Positions 1-8,886 are shown, numbered from the stretch's first letter. The stretch is DNA of 33,150 bases from an uncultured Solobacterium sp. (GCA_938041275.1 CALISH010000082.1:1-33150); one strand, 5' to 3'. Notes: generated from the letters alone by a model not told the origin. Program-made: numbers and translations.

Positions 1-461
1 GTGATTATGACATGGTTTAAGATTGATATACAGGTACTACCTATTTAGCGTTTACAAGGGATTGCCTGTTATTCGTATAATTAAGTATTAAAGTAAAGTT
101 TTTTTGGATCATTCTATTCTCGTATGTCTGATAAGAATAAGTGGTAGATACTTTAATTCAGTAATAAAGTACAATATAAAATAGCTAATAGGTTGACGTG
201 GTAAAATTATGAACAGCCATATTGGGCTACCTCCATTTCTATTTGATTCTCCAGACAAGAAGATAATAGCATGGAGGTTTTATTATATTTTGGTCTCCCC
301 ACAAAAAATGAGCACGATGATTTTTCGTGCCCACGAAAGTTTATAGCCTATCCCCAACCCCATGAGATTTTAAAGTGCCTTTTAAATTTAGATAGCAAAA
401 GAATTTAATTTAAGATAATATATGATTAGGTATTTGTTAATAAATACACATGGAGGGAAAA
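1..461. other. Intergenic stretch upstream of the flavocytochrome gene
   Basis: No convincing gene is visible. The first 48 bases are open in frame 1 and end in TAG, so they could be the tail of an upstream gene, but this is too short to judge. Three inverted repeats are present: 9-base arms at 87-95 and 149-157, 8-base arms (ACCTCCAT / ATGGAGGT) at 229-236 and 271-278, and a small hairpin with 6-base arms at 312-330. The 210-360 segment is more G+C-rich than its surroundings and could be a remnant of a mobile element or a structured RNA. I cannot assign it. Confidence 0.35.
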
Positions 462-3035
462 ATGAATAATTACGCAAAGATTGCACTCAGTTCATTGATG
501 GCTTTGTCTCTTGTTGCATGTTCAGGTGGCAAGTATAAAGCTGGAACTTACACGGGTGTAGCGGCTGGACGTAATGGTGACGTTAAGGTTGAAGTTACTG
601 TTTCAGCAAACAAGATTGAGTCTGTAAAAGTGGTAGAGCAGCAAGAAACAGAGAGTATTGCGGCAGAAGCTTTAACAACAGTTCCAGAAGCAATTGTAAA
701 GAACCAGTCAGCAAACGTTGACACAGTCTCTGGGGCAACAATCACATCAAAAGCTATCATCGAGGCAGCTAAGAATGCTTTAGAACAAGCAGGTGCTAAG
801 GATGATGGCAGTGCGAAGAAGCATGAAAATGTAAAGGTGACATATAAGGAAGGTACATATACAGGTACTGGCACAGGTTATAATGGTCCTATCAACTTAA
901 CAGTTACATTTACAAAGGATGGTATTTCCGAAATCGATTATAGTGACAACAAAGAAACAAATCATATCGGAACACCAGCATTTGATTATTTAGTAGCAGA
1001 TGCGAAGGAGGCTAATGGTGCTGGCATTGATGTTATTTCAGGTGCTACATTTACTTCAATCGGTTTCAAGAATGCATTAATTGATGCAGCAAAACAAGCA
1101 GAAGCTAGTGATTTAGATGGCTTTAAGAAGAATACAGTAGAACATAAAGCAGGTGAAGCAATCGAAAAGACAACTGACGTTGTAGTAGTAGGTGCTGGTG
1201 GTGCTGGTATGGCTACAGCAGTACAGTCTGCACAGAATGGTAATTCAGTTGTTGTATTAGAAGTAAACGCTGAAATCGGTGGTAATACAGTTGCTTCTGG
1301 TGGACAGTTCCAGTCTGCACAATCCTACTTAGTATGGGATCCAGCAGATCCAGATGCGACAACAGGTGTTTATAAGGGTGTTACATACAACAAGGTTCAT
1401 AACGCTACTGGCAACATCAAGGTATTAAAGGAAATCCTTAACTGGAATGAAAATGAATTCGATAGTAAGTATTTTGATAAAACACCATTTGTAGCAGGTG
1501 ATATTGAAACATTATCACATGCTGGTGTACACGCAGAATACTTAAGCACACTAAAAGAATTGAAGAGTGAGATTCAGGCTTACTTGAACTGGGCACAGCC
1601 ACAGTTAGATGCAGGTAAGGCTGAAGGCGAAATCACATTATTCTCAACTCCAAATCTACATATCTTCCAAACATACTATGGTGGATTAAGACCAAATGCT
1701 GAAAAGACTTCATGGATCTATGGTTCATATGATCTTGTTAAGCAGTTTGTTGATGGTGGACAAGACCTTAAGGGTTGGTTAGAAGATCAGGGCGCAATCT
1801 TTGATAACTCTATTCAGCCAATTATTGTAGGTGCTTTATGGAACCGTGAAAATGACTTCAAGGGAAGTGATCTTGATGGAGATGGAACACCAGATCCAGA
1901 TGGAAAGAATGTAAAGGGTAAGACAGTTTGGAATACATACTTTGCAACAACGAAGAAGACATTACTTGAAACAGCTGCTAACCATGCAGATAACGAAATC
2001 ATGTTACGTACAAAGGTAACAGAACTTATCACAGATAAGGATGGAAAAGTGGTTGGTGTTAAGGGTGTTCAATATGATGGCACTCCAGTAACAATCCATG
2101 CTAAGAAGGGTGTAGTACTCGCAACTGGTGGATACGCTGCAGATATCAAGCGTGTTATGGAAACAAATGACTACTGGGCTGATGGTGATATCACAACAAA
2201 TACACGTACAACAAACCGTTCTTCATTAGTAGGCTCTGGTATTGATATGGGCGTTGCTGTTGGTGCAGAAACAACAGGTATGGGCTTTGCTCAGATGATG
2301 CCTATCTCTTGGGTAGATAATGGAAACCTTGCATTTGGTGGTGGACACTATGCAATCTATATTAACCCTACAACTGGTAAGCGTTTCGTTAACGAAACAG
2401 GTGAGCGTGATGTATTATCACTTGCTGAATTTGAAAATGGCGTAAGCTTCAATGGCACAAATGGTGCTGTTATTGAAATCGCAAACTCTAAGCAATCAAT
2501 CCCTGGTCCATATCCTTATGGAACACCAAAGGATGAAGATCTAACTCTTTGGGAAAGTGACGTTAAGGATAGACAGTACACAAGAACTGTTGATCAATTA
2601 GGTGAGTTATTCAAGCAGTTAGGCTTTGAATGCACACAAGAAGAAGTTATCAATACAATTAAGGAATATGATATGGCATTGATGACAGGTACAGAAAACA
2701 CATTGAACCCAACAAAGACAGGTTGGACAGCGCTCATTGGAAATGCAGAAAAGGATGAAAACGGTAAGTATATCGTTGATACTTATAAACTTGATGGTGT
2801 GAAGTTAAAGGTTAGATTATTGGCTCCATCTACACACCATACAATGGGTGGTGTAACAGTTGATGCACAGCGTCACGTATTAGATAAAGATGGCAAGATC
2901 ATTAAGGGTCTATACGCTGCTGGTGAAGTAACTGGTGGTATCCATGGTGGTAACCGTTTAGGTGGTAATGCGATTGTCGAAATCTTCGTTTCAGGTCGTA
3001 CAGCTGCTGATACTATCGTTGCGGACAACAAGTAA
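462..3035 (+). CDS. Exported lipoprotein flavocytochrome c-type reductase (fumarate/urocanate reductase-like) with two FMN-binding domains
   Basis: The predicted protein is 857 aa. The ATG at 462 is preferred over the in-frame ATG at 450 because GGAGGG at 452-457 is then a well-spaced ribosome binding site. A lipoprotein signal ends in LVAC with Cys20, so the protein should be anchored outside the membrane. Two tandem FMN_bind domains each carry the SGATxTS flavinylation motif (residues 90-96 and 193-199), where ApbE-type transferases attach FMN to Thr. From about residue 238 a FAD_binding_2 flavoprotein follows, with GAGGAG at 244-249. The HHTMGG motif (792-797) and GNRLGGN (830-836) match catalytic regions of the soluble fumarate reductase family. 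The likely role is reduction of a fumarate-, urocanate- or acrylate-like acceptor at the cell surface, with electrons passed through the FMN domains. The substrate cannot be told from sequence alone. It is a single-gene unit closed by a strong terminator. Confidence 0.9.
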   Translation: MNNYAKIALSSLMALSLVACSGGKYKAGTYTGVAAGRNGDVKVEVTVSANKIESVKVVEQQETESIAAEALTTVPEAIVKNQSANVDTVSGATITSKAIIEAAKNALEQAGAKDDGSAKKHENVKVTYKEGTYTGTGTGYNGPINLTVTFTKDGISEIDYSDNKETNHIGTPAFDYLVADAKEANGAGIDVISGATFTSIGFKNALIDAAKQAEASDLDGFKKNTVEHKAGEAIEKTTDVVVVGAGGAGMATAVQSAQNGNSVVVLEVNAEIGGNTVASGGQFQSAQSYLVWDPADPDATTGVYKGVTYNKVHNATGNIKVLKEILNWNENEFDSKYFDKTPFVAGDIETLSHAGVHAEYLSTLKELKSEIQAYLNWAQPQLDAGKAEGEITLFSTPNLHIFQTYYGGLRPNAEKTSWIYGSYDLVKQFVDGGQDLKGWLEDQGAIFDNSIQPIIVGALWNRENDFKGSDLDGDGTPDPDGKNVKGKTVWNTYFATTKKTLLETAANHADNEIMLRTKVTELITDKDGKVVGVKGVQYDGTPVTIHAKKGVVLATGGYAADIKRVMETNDYWADGDITTNTRTTNRSSLVGSGIDMGVAVGAETTGMGFAQMMPISWVDNGNLAFGGGHYAIYINPTTGKRFVNETGERDVLSLAEFENGVSFNGTNGAVIEIANSKQSIPGPYPYGTPKDEDLTLWESDVKDRQYTRTVDQLGELFKQLGFECTQEEVINTIKEYDMALMTGTENTLNPTKTGWTALIGNAEKDENGKYIVDTYKLDGVKLKVRLLAPSTHHTMGGVTVDAQRHVLDKDGKIIKGLYAAGEVTGGIHGGNRLGGNAIVEIFVSGRTAADTIVADNK

Positions 3036-3044
3036 AACAAGCTT

Positions 3045-3076
3045 AGAAAGAGGTTTAAAAGACCTCTTTCTTTTTA
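3045..3076 (+). terminator. Rho-independent terminator after the flavocytochrome gene
   Basis: A 10-bp stem (AGAAAGAGGT paired with ACCTCTTTCT) with a 7-base loop is followed by a T-rich tail. It lies directly behind the stop codon at 3033-3035. Confidence 0.9.
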
Positions 3077-3088
3077 TCTCTCTATTCA

Positions 3089-3097
3089 TGGTATAAT
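3089..3097 (+). promoter_or_regulatory. Extended -10 promoter for the 3118/3695 gene pair
   Basis: TGGTATAAT is a perfect TATAAT with the extended TGn element, 20 bases before the start codon at 3118. No good -35 is seen at the usual spacing, which overlaps the tail of the preceding terminator. The short leader contains the ribosome binding site AAGGGG. Confidence 0.6.
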
Positions 3098-3117
3098 CGC
3101 TAAGAAGGGGTATTATT

Positions 3118-3693
3118 ATGCGTAAAATATTTACATTTCTTTCGGTAGTATTTATAGCTGTAGCAGTATATATTGCCTATGGGACATTTCAATCTGCACA
3201 ACAGTTTGAAAGGGACTCTATTCAACGTGCTAATCAAGCGAATGCATTATCACAACAGATTGCAGATGCACAAGCATTACAACAAGAAACATCTTCAGAA
3301 GAGTATGCAAAACTTGAAACAATGTTTAATGCCGGAAATGCAGTAGCGCAAGCACAGACACAGGCTTTGCAAGATCAAACAGATACTGTAAGTTCAGAAT
3401 TACAAACGTTGATGCAGACATACATTACTGCTGGTGATAATACGAATTTCTTGTCTGTGTGGTATCCAGTAGATGGTGCATATACGTGGTCATTTGCACC
3501 AACGTTTATATTCTCGGGTTCAAGCCAAAAAGTGATTTGGACTTTAAACGATGGAAAAAACATGCTTGCATGGGTTCAAGGCTATTATGATGTTAGTACA
3601 AATCATTTCTCCAATCTTGTTCTAAATTACAGTCAATATGGAAATCCAAATGGCAGAGAACTAAAAGGAAGTTCTGTGGAGGCTTGGTACTAA
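3118..3693 (+). CDS. Membrane-anchored protein of unknown function (191 aa)
   Basis: I do not recognise this protein. It has one N-terminal hydrophobic segment (about residues 4-22) after MRK, so it is anchored with the bulk probably outside. A Gln/Ala/Glu-rich stretch at roughly residues 25-105 looks helical and likely coiled-coil. A C-terminal region rich in Trp, Tyr and Phe follows, with an alternating beta-like pattern. It is transcribed with the next gene, whose start lies one base after this stop codon. That next protein has the same design (single N-terminal anchor and external domain), suggesting the two act together at the cell envelope. The real-gene call rests on the clear promoter and ribosome binding site upstream, normal codon use and the tight pairing. 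Confidence 0.75.
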   Translation: MRKIFTFLSVVFIAVAVYIAYGTFQSAQQFERDSIQRANQANALSQQIADAQALQQETSSEEYAKLETMFNAGNAVAQAQTQALQDQTDTVSSELQTLMQTYITAGDNTNFLSVWYPVDGAYTWSFAPTFIFSGSSQKVIWTLNDGKNMLAWVQGYYDVSTNHFSNLVLNYSQYGNPNGRELKGSSVEAWY

Positions 3694-3694
3694 T

Positions 3695-4306
3695 ATGAAA
3701 AGACTAGCTAGTTTTGTTATATGTTTGATATGTGCACTTATCATGGTAGTTACTCTTATTCTGAGTTGGGAGTGGGGTAATCGTAAAAATGTTCAATGGA
3801 TATCTCAATTAGATGAGATAGAAGGATTGGAGAATCAATTAGCAAAGATACCATCTGGATATGTAAATGGTTTTGGGGGGAGTGATACAATTTACGCTTC
3901 CGCTAAACGAGTATCCTTAGATACTGCAATGATGGACCAACTTTGGACAACTGCTTTTATTTGGAATTTGCCAGAAGAATATGCAGCACAAAGAGCAAGT
4001 ATAATCTCCACATACAACTTAAAAACAGATACACAGTTTTTTGTGGAGGGAATGAAAGATCCGACAAGTATTACAGATGGCTCAAATCCTACATTTGAAG
4101 GACTCTCGGATATGAAGTATCTTAAGCAGGATGTACAACTTATAACAATAAAAGATGATGTATATCGCTACTTTGTGCGAATCAGTTATTATACTGCAAA
4201 TCATCGTTCTGAAACGCCTTATCGTTTCTGTTATATCTTCTGTGATATTGACGCAAATCAACAAATTACTAACCTAGAATATTATTCTTCGAAGGGTTGG
4301 GAATAA
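3695..4306 (+). CDS. Membrane-anchored protein of unknown function (203 aa)
   Basis: I do not recognise this protein. A single hydrophobic N-terminal segment (about residues 5-24) follows MKR and ends in WEWGN, predicting an anchor or an uncleaved signal with an extracytoplasmic domain of about 175 residues. The start ATG lies one base after the previous stop codon, with GGAGG at 3678-3682 as a slightly distant ribosome binding site. The C-terminal part (TIKDDVYRYFVRISYYT and the following strands) looks like an alpha/beta or beta-rich soluble domain. A good terminator closes the pair, so the two genes appear to form a separate two-gene operon. Confidence 0.75.
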   Translation: MKRLASFVICLICALIMVVTLILSWEWGNRKNVQWISQLDEIEGLENQLAKIPSGYVNGFGGSDTIYASAKRVSLDTAMMDQLWTTAFIWNLPEEYAAQRASIISTYNLKTDTQFFVEGMKDPTSITDGSNPTFEGLSDMKYLKQDVQLITIKDDVYRYFVRISYYTANHRSETPYRFCYIFCDIDANQQITNLEYYSSKGWE

Positions 4307-4314
4307 GTTAGTAG

Positions 4315-4343
4315 AATCTATCCTACACAGGGTAGATTTTTTT
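4315..4343 (+). terminator. Terminator of the 3118-4306 gene pair
   Basis: A 9-bp stem with one G-U pair (AATCTATCC with GGGTAGATT) and a six-base loop is followed by seven T residues. Confidence 0.85.
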
Positions 4344-4464
4344 ATAGATGATATTTTATCTGCAAGGGATTTCAGTGATAATGGAAGTAAAATTCATTTC
4401 TTTCATGGTCGATGTGGTTCATAAGAGGATTACAAAAAATATTTTTGATGAAAAATTATTACAT

Positions 4465-4501
4465 TTTTAAAAAGTCCTTTATAGATGCGGACTTTTTAAA
4501 A
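4465..4501. repeat. 13-bp perfect inverted repeat upstream of nrdD
   Basis: TTTTAAAAAGTCC at 4465-4477 pairs with its exact complement at 4489-4501 around an 11-base loop. The outer part of the stem is A/T only, so it could act as a terminator on either strand or as a regulatory hairpin. No gene ends close to it on either strand, so its role is unclear. Confidence 0.55.
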
Positions 4502-4550
4502 TGAAAGTTTTTTGGTGAATTTTTTGATGCAATTTTCATAATAATGATGC

Positions 4551-4579
4551 TTGTGTTTCATCTGGTGAGAGGGTATTAT
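4551..4579 (+). promoter_or_regulatory. Candidate nrdD promoter
   Basis: TTGTGT at 4551-4556 and TATTAT at 4574-4579 are 17 bases apart. The -10 matches consensus in 5 of 6 positions and the -35 in 3 of 6. The predicted start near 4586 lies just ahead of the leader hairpin. Confidence 0.35.
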
Positions 4580-4594
4580 TCTTGTATACGAAAT

Positions 4595-4620
4595 AATAGT
4601 TGGAAATGCAACTATTTTTA
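4595..4620 (+). promoter_or_regulatory. Terminator-like hairpin directly ahead of the nrdD ribosome binding site
   Basis: AATAGTTG (4595-4602) pairs with CAACTATT (4609-4616) around a six-base loop and is followed by further T residues. GGAGGAG begins only four bases after the T-run. An alternative pairing of TATTATT (4574-4580) with AATAATA (4592-4598) would break this stem, which resembles an attenuator. The alternative exists only if transcription starts upstream of 4574. Confidence 0.4.
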
Positions 4621-4634
4621 TATGGAGGAGTAAA

Positions 4635-6839
4635 ATGAACGTAATTAAGCGTAGCGGTGAAGAACTCGCATTCGATGTATCGAAGATTGAAAATGCGATT
4701 ACAAAGGCAAATAACGCGACTGATTTGTCGCATCGTACAACAGCGGAAGTAATCCATGATATAACAGAGCGTGTTTCAAACAAGTGTAAATCCCTAAAGA
4801 GATCTGTATCTGTTGAAGAAATTCAAGATATGGTTGAAAACGAATTAATGAAGGCTCAGGTTTTCCAAGTAGCACATAACTATATTACATATCGTTATGA
4901 ACGTGCTTTAGTTCGTAAGGCAAATACTACAGACCAAAAGATTCTTTCTTTATTAGAAAGAAACAATGAAGAAGCAAAACAAGAAAACTCCAATAAAAAT
5001 CCAACTGTAAATAGTACACAGCGTGACTACATGGCAGGTGAAGTTTCTAAAGATATTACAAAGCGTTTTTTATTACCTCAAGATATCTATGAAGCACATG
5101 AGAAGGGTATTATCCATTTCCATGATTCAGATTACTTTGCACAACCGATGTATAACTGTTGCTTAGTCAATCTAGAGGACATGTTACAGAATGGAACCGT
5201 CATTTCAGGTACTGCAATTGAAAAACCTCATAGCTTTGCGACTGCTTGTAATATTGCAACACAGATTATTGCGCAGGTAGCTTCAAATCAATATGGTGGT
5301 CAAACTATCACATTATCACATCTTGCGCCATTTGTTGAAATATCACGTCAAAAGCATCGTCGTAATGTTGCGGAAGAATTAGCTGTAGCAGGAATTGAAG
5401 TTGATAATGACAAAATCAATGCACTTGCTGAATTGCGTGTACGCAAGGAAATTACAACGGGTGTACAGACAATTCAGTATCAAATCATTACCTTGATGAC
5501 TACAAATGGACAAGCTCCTTTTGTAACAGTGTTTATGTATCTAGATGAAGTGGAAGCTGGTCAGACAAGAGATGACCTTGCACTTATTATCGAAGAGATG
5601 TTAAAGCAGAGAATGACAGGTGTTAAAAATGAAAAAGGTATTTACATTACACCAGCATTCCCTAAACTTATCTATGCATTAGATGAAGATAATGTATATG
5701 AAGATAGTAAGTATTACTACTTAACAAAACTTGCGGCTGAATGTACTGCAAAGAGAATGGTACCTGACTATATCTCTGCTAAGGTGATGAAGAAGCTAAA
5801 GAATGGTGATGTATATCCATGTATGGGATGTCGTTCTTTCTTAACAGTAGACCGCTTTACAGATAAAGATTTAGGAAATATTGCGGAAGCAGAAAACTAT
5901 GACCGTAATCACCATAAATACTATGGAAGATTTAACCAAGGTGTTGTAACAATTAACTTAGTTGATGTGGCATGTTCTTCAAAGGGAAATGAAGAAGAGT
6001 TCTGGAAGATTTTTGATGAAAGATTAAATCTTTGTTATAGAGCTCTCATGATTCGTCATAAGAGATTACTTGGAACACCATCTGATGTAGCGCCTATCTT
6101 ATGGCAATATGGTGCGATTGCTCGTTTGAAGAAGGGTGAGGTTATCGATAAACTATTGTTTAATGGATACAGCACAATTTCATTAGGCTATGGTGGTCTA
6201 TATGAGTGTGTACACTATATGACTGGTACCTCTCATACAACAGAGAAGGGCAAAGAGTTTGGTATGCGTGTAATGCAATACTTAAATGATGCTTGCAACA
6301 AATGGAAGGCAGAAACAAATATCGACTTCTCCGTATATGGAGCACCAATGGAGTCTACAACATACAAGTTTGCAAAGTGTCTACAAGAACGCTTTGGAAT
6401 CATCGAAGGTGTTACCGATCGTGCGTATATTACAAATAGTTATCATGTACACGTTGCGGAAGATATCAATGCATTTGATAAGTTAACGTTAGAATCTGAC
6501 TTCCAACAGTTATCACCAGGTGGCGCAATCAGCTATGTAGAAGTTCCGAATATGCAAAACAATATTCCTGCAGTACTTGCGCTAATGAAGCATATTTACA
6601 ATACAATTACATACGCTGAATTGAATACAAAGAGTGACTATTGCCAAGTGTGCGGATATGATGGGGAAATTAGTATCGTTGAAGATGAACACCATAAGTT
6701 AATTTGGAAGTGTCCATGTTGCGGTAATACAGATCAAACAAAGATGAATGTAGCGCGTCGAACATGTGGTTATATTGGAACACAATTCTGGAATCAAGGA
6801 AGAACACAAGAAATCAAAGAACGCGTACTACACTTATAA
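4635..6839 (+). CDS. nrdD: Anaerobic (class III) ribonucleoside-triphosphate reductase
   Basis: The 734-aa product converts ribonucleoside triphosphates to deoxyribonucleotides without oxygen, using a glycyl radical. An ATP-cone occupies about residues 1-90. The catalytic barrel contains PMYNCCLVNLED and the YPCMGCRS loop, both with cysteines typical of NrdD thiyl chemistry. The C-terminus carries a four-cysteine zinc site (C670, C673, C693, C696) and the radical motif RTCGY with Gly712. GGAGGAG at 4624-4630 sets the start. The activase gene nrdG, which usually follows nrdD, is not in the window: a terminator follows at once and the next gene is an adhesin. NrdG must therefore be encoded elsewhere. 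The gene points to an anaerobic lifestyle. Confidence 0.97.
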   Translation: MNVIKRSGEELAFDVSKIENAITKANNATDLSHRTTAEVIHDITERVSNKCKSLKRSVSVEEIQDMVENELMKAQVFQVAHNYITYRYERALVRKANTTDQKILSLLERNNEEAKQENSNKNPTVNSTQRDYMAGEVSKDITKRFLLPQDIYEAHEKGIIHFHDSDYFAQPMYNCCLVNLEDMLQNGTVISGTAIEKPHSFATACNIATQIIAQVASNQYGGQTITLSHLAPFVEISRQKHRRNVAEELAVAGIEVDNDKINALAELRVRKEITTGVQTIQYQIITLMTTNGQAPFVTVFMYLDEVEAGQTRDDLALIIEEMLKQRMTGVKNEKGIYITPAFPKLIYALDEDNVYEDSKYYYLTKLAAECTAKRMVPDYISAKVMKKLKNGDVYPCMGCRSFLTVDRFTDKDLGNIAEAENYDRNHHKYYGRFNQGVVTINLVDVACSSKGNEEEFWKIFDERLNLCYRALMIRHKRLLGTPSDVAPILWQYGAIARLKKGEVIDKLLFNGYSTISLGYGGLYECVHYMTGTSHTTEKGKEFGMRVMQYLNDACNKWKAETNIDFSVYGAPMESTTYKFAKCLQERFGIIEGVTDRAYITNSYHVHVAEDINAFDKLTLESDFQQLSPGGAISYVEVPNMQNNIPAVLALMKHIYNTITYAELNTKSDYCQVCGYDGEISIVEDEHHKLIWKCPCCGNTDQTKMNVARRTCGYIGTQFWNQGRTQEIKERVLHL

Positions 6840-6848
6840 GAAATGAAG

Positions 6849-6873
6849 GGATATGCATTGCATATCCTTTTTT
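6849..6873 (+). terminator. nrdD terminator
   Basis: GGATATG and CATATCC form a 7-bp stem (the flanks are palindromic, GGATATGCA/TGCATATCC), followed by six T residues. Confidence 0.9.
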
Positions 6874-7179
6874 GTGCGATTTACACACCATAAATCGAAT
6901 GTAAATTACAACGATAATATAGTTGATATTATTAATAGTTTCTTAAATTGTTAATGTAAACATATAGGGTTATCATAAGGAAAAGATGTAAATGGCTATA
7001 TTGTATGCTTAGATTGAACGAGTGGAAAACTCTATGAAAAGTATCGGTATAGCCATATATATTGGAAACTCAAAGGAATGTAGGTTTATACAACAAGTTA
7101 CAGCATAAAAGTGGATAGAATCTATTCGTTGGTTATCGTAATACACTTTGGGAGAATGACGACTATGGGAGATGGCAAA
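6874..7179 (+). other. Leader region upstream of the adhesin gene
   Basis: About 300 bases without a recognisable gene. It contains the spaced 9-bp inverted repeat at 6992-7056 and a small hairpin (GAGT/ACTC, about 7020-7032) inside it. A GTG-initiated extension of the adhesin frame from 7111 is open, but it lacks a signal-peptide-like start and a ribosome binding site. Confidence 0.35.
6992..7056 (+). repeat. Spaced inverted repeat in the adhesin 5' region
   Basis: ATGGCTATA (6992-7000) and its exact complement TATAGCCAT (7048-7056) enclose 47 bases that contain a smaller GAGT/ACTC hairpin. If transcribed, this would fold into a stem capped by a substructure. It could be a regulatory RNA leader or a protein-binding site. 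It does not match any riboswitch class that I can recognise. Confidence 0.45.
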
Positions 7180-8886
7180 ATGGAGAGAAAGAAGTTTTTT
7201 CGGTATGTATTATCAGTATTAATGATGTTTACTTTGTTATTTCAAGGTATGATGTGGCGTGTTTTTGCGGTGGGTTCTGCTAGACAAGTTCCATCTACAG
7301 TCACTTCATTTGAGATACAGAATAGTTCTGGCCAAACTGTTAATAGCGTATGGTATAAAGAACGTTTCCTAATGAAGCTGGATTGGGATGCTAGTGGAAC
7401 ACAATTACAGGCTGGTGATTACTTTGATATTGATTTACCGCAAACAATGAAATTTCCATCAGATACAACAACGTACGATTTCAATATTATGAATGATGAT
7501 GGAACAGCAGTAATCGCAACAGCACATATTACACCTGGGCCAGGTGATGTAGGTGGTAAAGTTCGTCTAACATTTACGAACTGGGTTACAGGTAGAACAG
7601 ATGTTAGAGGAAATGTAAAAATTGCATCGAAGTTTTTGTATACATCATTATTGGTCAATCAGAATAATACATTTTCTGTTTCTGTAAATGGTCAAGTCGT
7701 AAATAAAATTATTAGATTAGATGGTCCAACACCTTTAGATAATAACGAAGTACTTAAGAAGAGTGGTGAGGGAGTACCAGGTACGACAGATCAAGCTTTG
7801 TGGAAAGTGCGTATCAATTACAAGAAAGCAACATTGACGAATGTTGTGATTACTGACCATTTAACAGGTGGTAATGGTACAGAGACGTATATTCCTGGTA
7901 GCTTTGAATTATACAGTGTAGATTACTCTACGCTTGGAGAAGTAAGTAATCCTGTTGCGGTAAGCTTGGCTGGCAAGATTACATTTGGCGCAGATAACAG
8001 AAGTTTTACAATTAATCTTGGCACAATCAATGCTACACAATATCGTCTAATATATAAGACAACATATACACCAGATACTAGATTAACAAATCATGTAGAT
8101 CTTACATCGACTGAGCAAAATGGTGGTGATAGTGGGTATTATCAAACACTCAGTTCAAGTGGTACAGCAACAGGAAACTTGGCAAATAAAATCAAGTTGA
8201 TTAAAGTGGATGCTGAAGATAATACGACGCGTTTATCGAATGCAGTATTTACTGTAACTAGACCAGATGGCACTACATTTGAACTAACTACAGGTGCGGA
8301 TGGAACTGTCACTTCAGCTGCACTCCCTGTTGGAACATATAAAGTGAAAGAAAGAGTGGCTCCACAAGGATATGAATTAAATAATGATGAATATACGTTA
8401 CAGGTAACTGCTACAGATGGTGTAGTACAGACCATAAAAGATAATCCTATAAAGATTGATGTTACAACAAAGAAGAAATGGATAGGACCAGAAGGTTCTT
8501 CAGTAACAATTCATCTTTATGCAGATAATGTAGATACAGGAAAAACAGTTGCATTGAATGCAGCAAATAACTGGTCTGATACATTTTCTGACTTAAGAAA
8601 ATATCAACCAGGAACAACAACTGAAATTCACTACACTGTTCTAGAAGATGCTGTTTTAAATTACGATTCTGTCGTGACTGGTAGTATGGTAACTGGTTAT
8701 ACAATCACAAATACAAATACTGAAATAACAACGGTTGATGTAGAGAAAAAGTGGGTTGGTCAACCGGCAACATCTATTACAGTTAAGCTTTTTGCTGATG
8801 GTTCTATCAAAGATACAATCACAATCACATCTGCTGATAACTGGAGACATACATTTGTAAATCTACCAAAATATGATACAAAATGA
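7180..8886 (+). CDS. Cell-wall adhesin, 5' part (collagen-binding-like, SpaA and Cna_B domains), cut short by a frameshift
   Basis: The preferred start is ATG at 7180 (MERKKFF), with GGGAGATGG just upstream; ATG at 7165 with GGGAG at 7150-7154 is an alternative. A signal peptide ends near VFAVG. Two adhesive beta-sandwich domains of the collagen/fibrinogen-binding type cover roughly residues 35-335. A SpaA-type prealbumin domain (LIKVDAEDNTTRLSNAVFTV onwards) follows, then one complete Cna_B domain (KKWIGPEGSSVTIHLYAD) and the first half of a second (EKKWVGQPATSITVKLFADG). The frame stops at TGA 8884-8886 in the middle of that second Cna_B repeat. Removing one A from the AAAA run at 8880-8883 restores the frame into the 8873-9103 segment. 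As written, this product would lack its wall-sorting signal and would be secreted. Confidence 0.85.
   Translation: MERKKFFRYVLSVLMMFTLLFQGMMWRVFAVGSARQVPSTVTSFEIQNSSGQTVNSVWYKERFLMKLDWDASGTQLQAGDYFDIDLPQTMKFPSDTTTYDFNIMNDDGTAVIATAHITPGPGDVGGKVRLTFTNWVTGRTDVRGNVKIASKFLYTSLLVNQNNTFSVSVNGQVVNKIIRLDGPTPLDNNEVLKKSGEGVPGTTDQALWKVRINYKKATLTNVVITDHLTGGNGTETYIPGSFELYSVDYSTLGEVSNPVAVSLAGKITFGADNRSFTINLGTINATQYRLIYKTTYTPDTRLTNHVDLTSTEQNGGDSGYYQTLSSSGTATGNLANKIKLIKVDAEDNTTRLSNAVFTVTRPDGTTFELTTGADGTVTSAALPVGTYKVKERVAPQGYELNNDEYTLQVTATDGVVQTIKDNPIKIDVTTKKKWIGPEGSSVTIHLYADNVDTGKTVALNAANNWSDTFSDLRKYQPGTTTEIHYTVLEDAVLNYDSVVTGSMVTGYTITNTNTEITTVDVEKKWVGQPATSITVKLFADGSIKDTITITSADNWRHTFVNLPKYDTK

Larger units (their letters stand above)
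4344..4634 (+). other. Intergenic leader upstream of nrdD
   Basis: No gene is visible here. The stretch holds a long A/T-rich inverted repeat (4465-4501), a weak promoter-like pair (4551-4579) and a terminator-like hairpin just before the ribosome binding site of nrdD (4595-4620), described separately. I see no NrdR-box pair of the canonical ACACwATATxTwGTGT form. Confidence 0.4.

Noticed and set aside
209..346. A 45-codon open frame on the + strand beginning MNSHIGLPPF
   Set aside because: It has no ribosome binding site, no recognisable homology, and sits on inverted repeats; it is more likely a chance frame or a remnant.
548..874. Open frame of 108 codons on the minus strand inside the flavocytochrome gene
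   Set aside because: It is a frame shadow of a clearly coding + strand gene, with no ribosome binding site.
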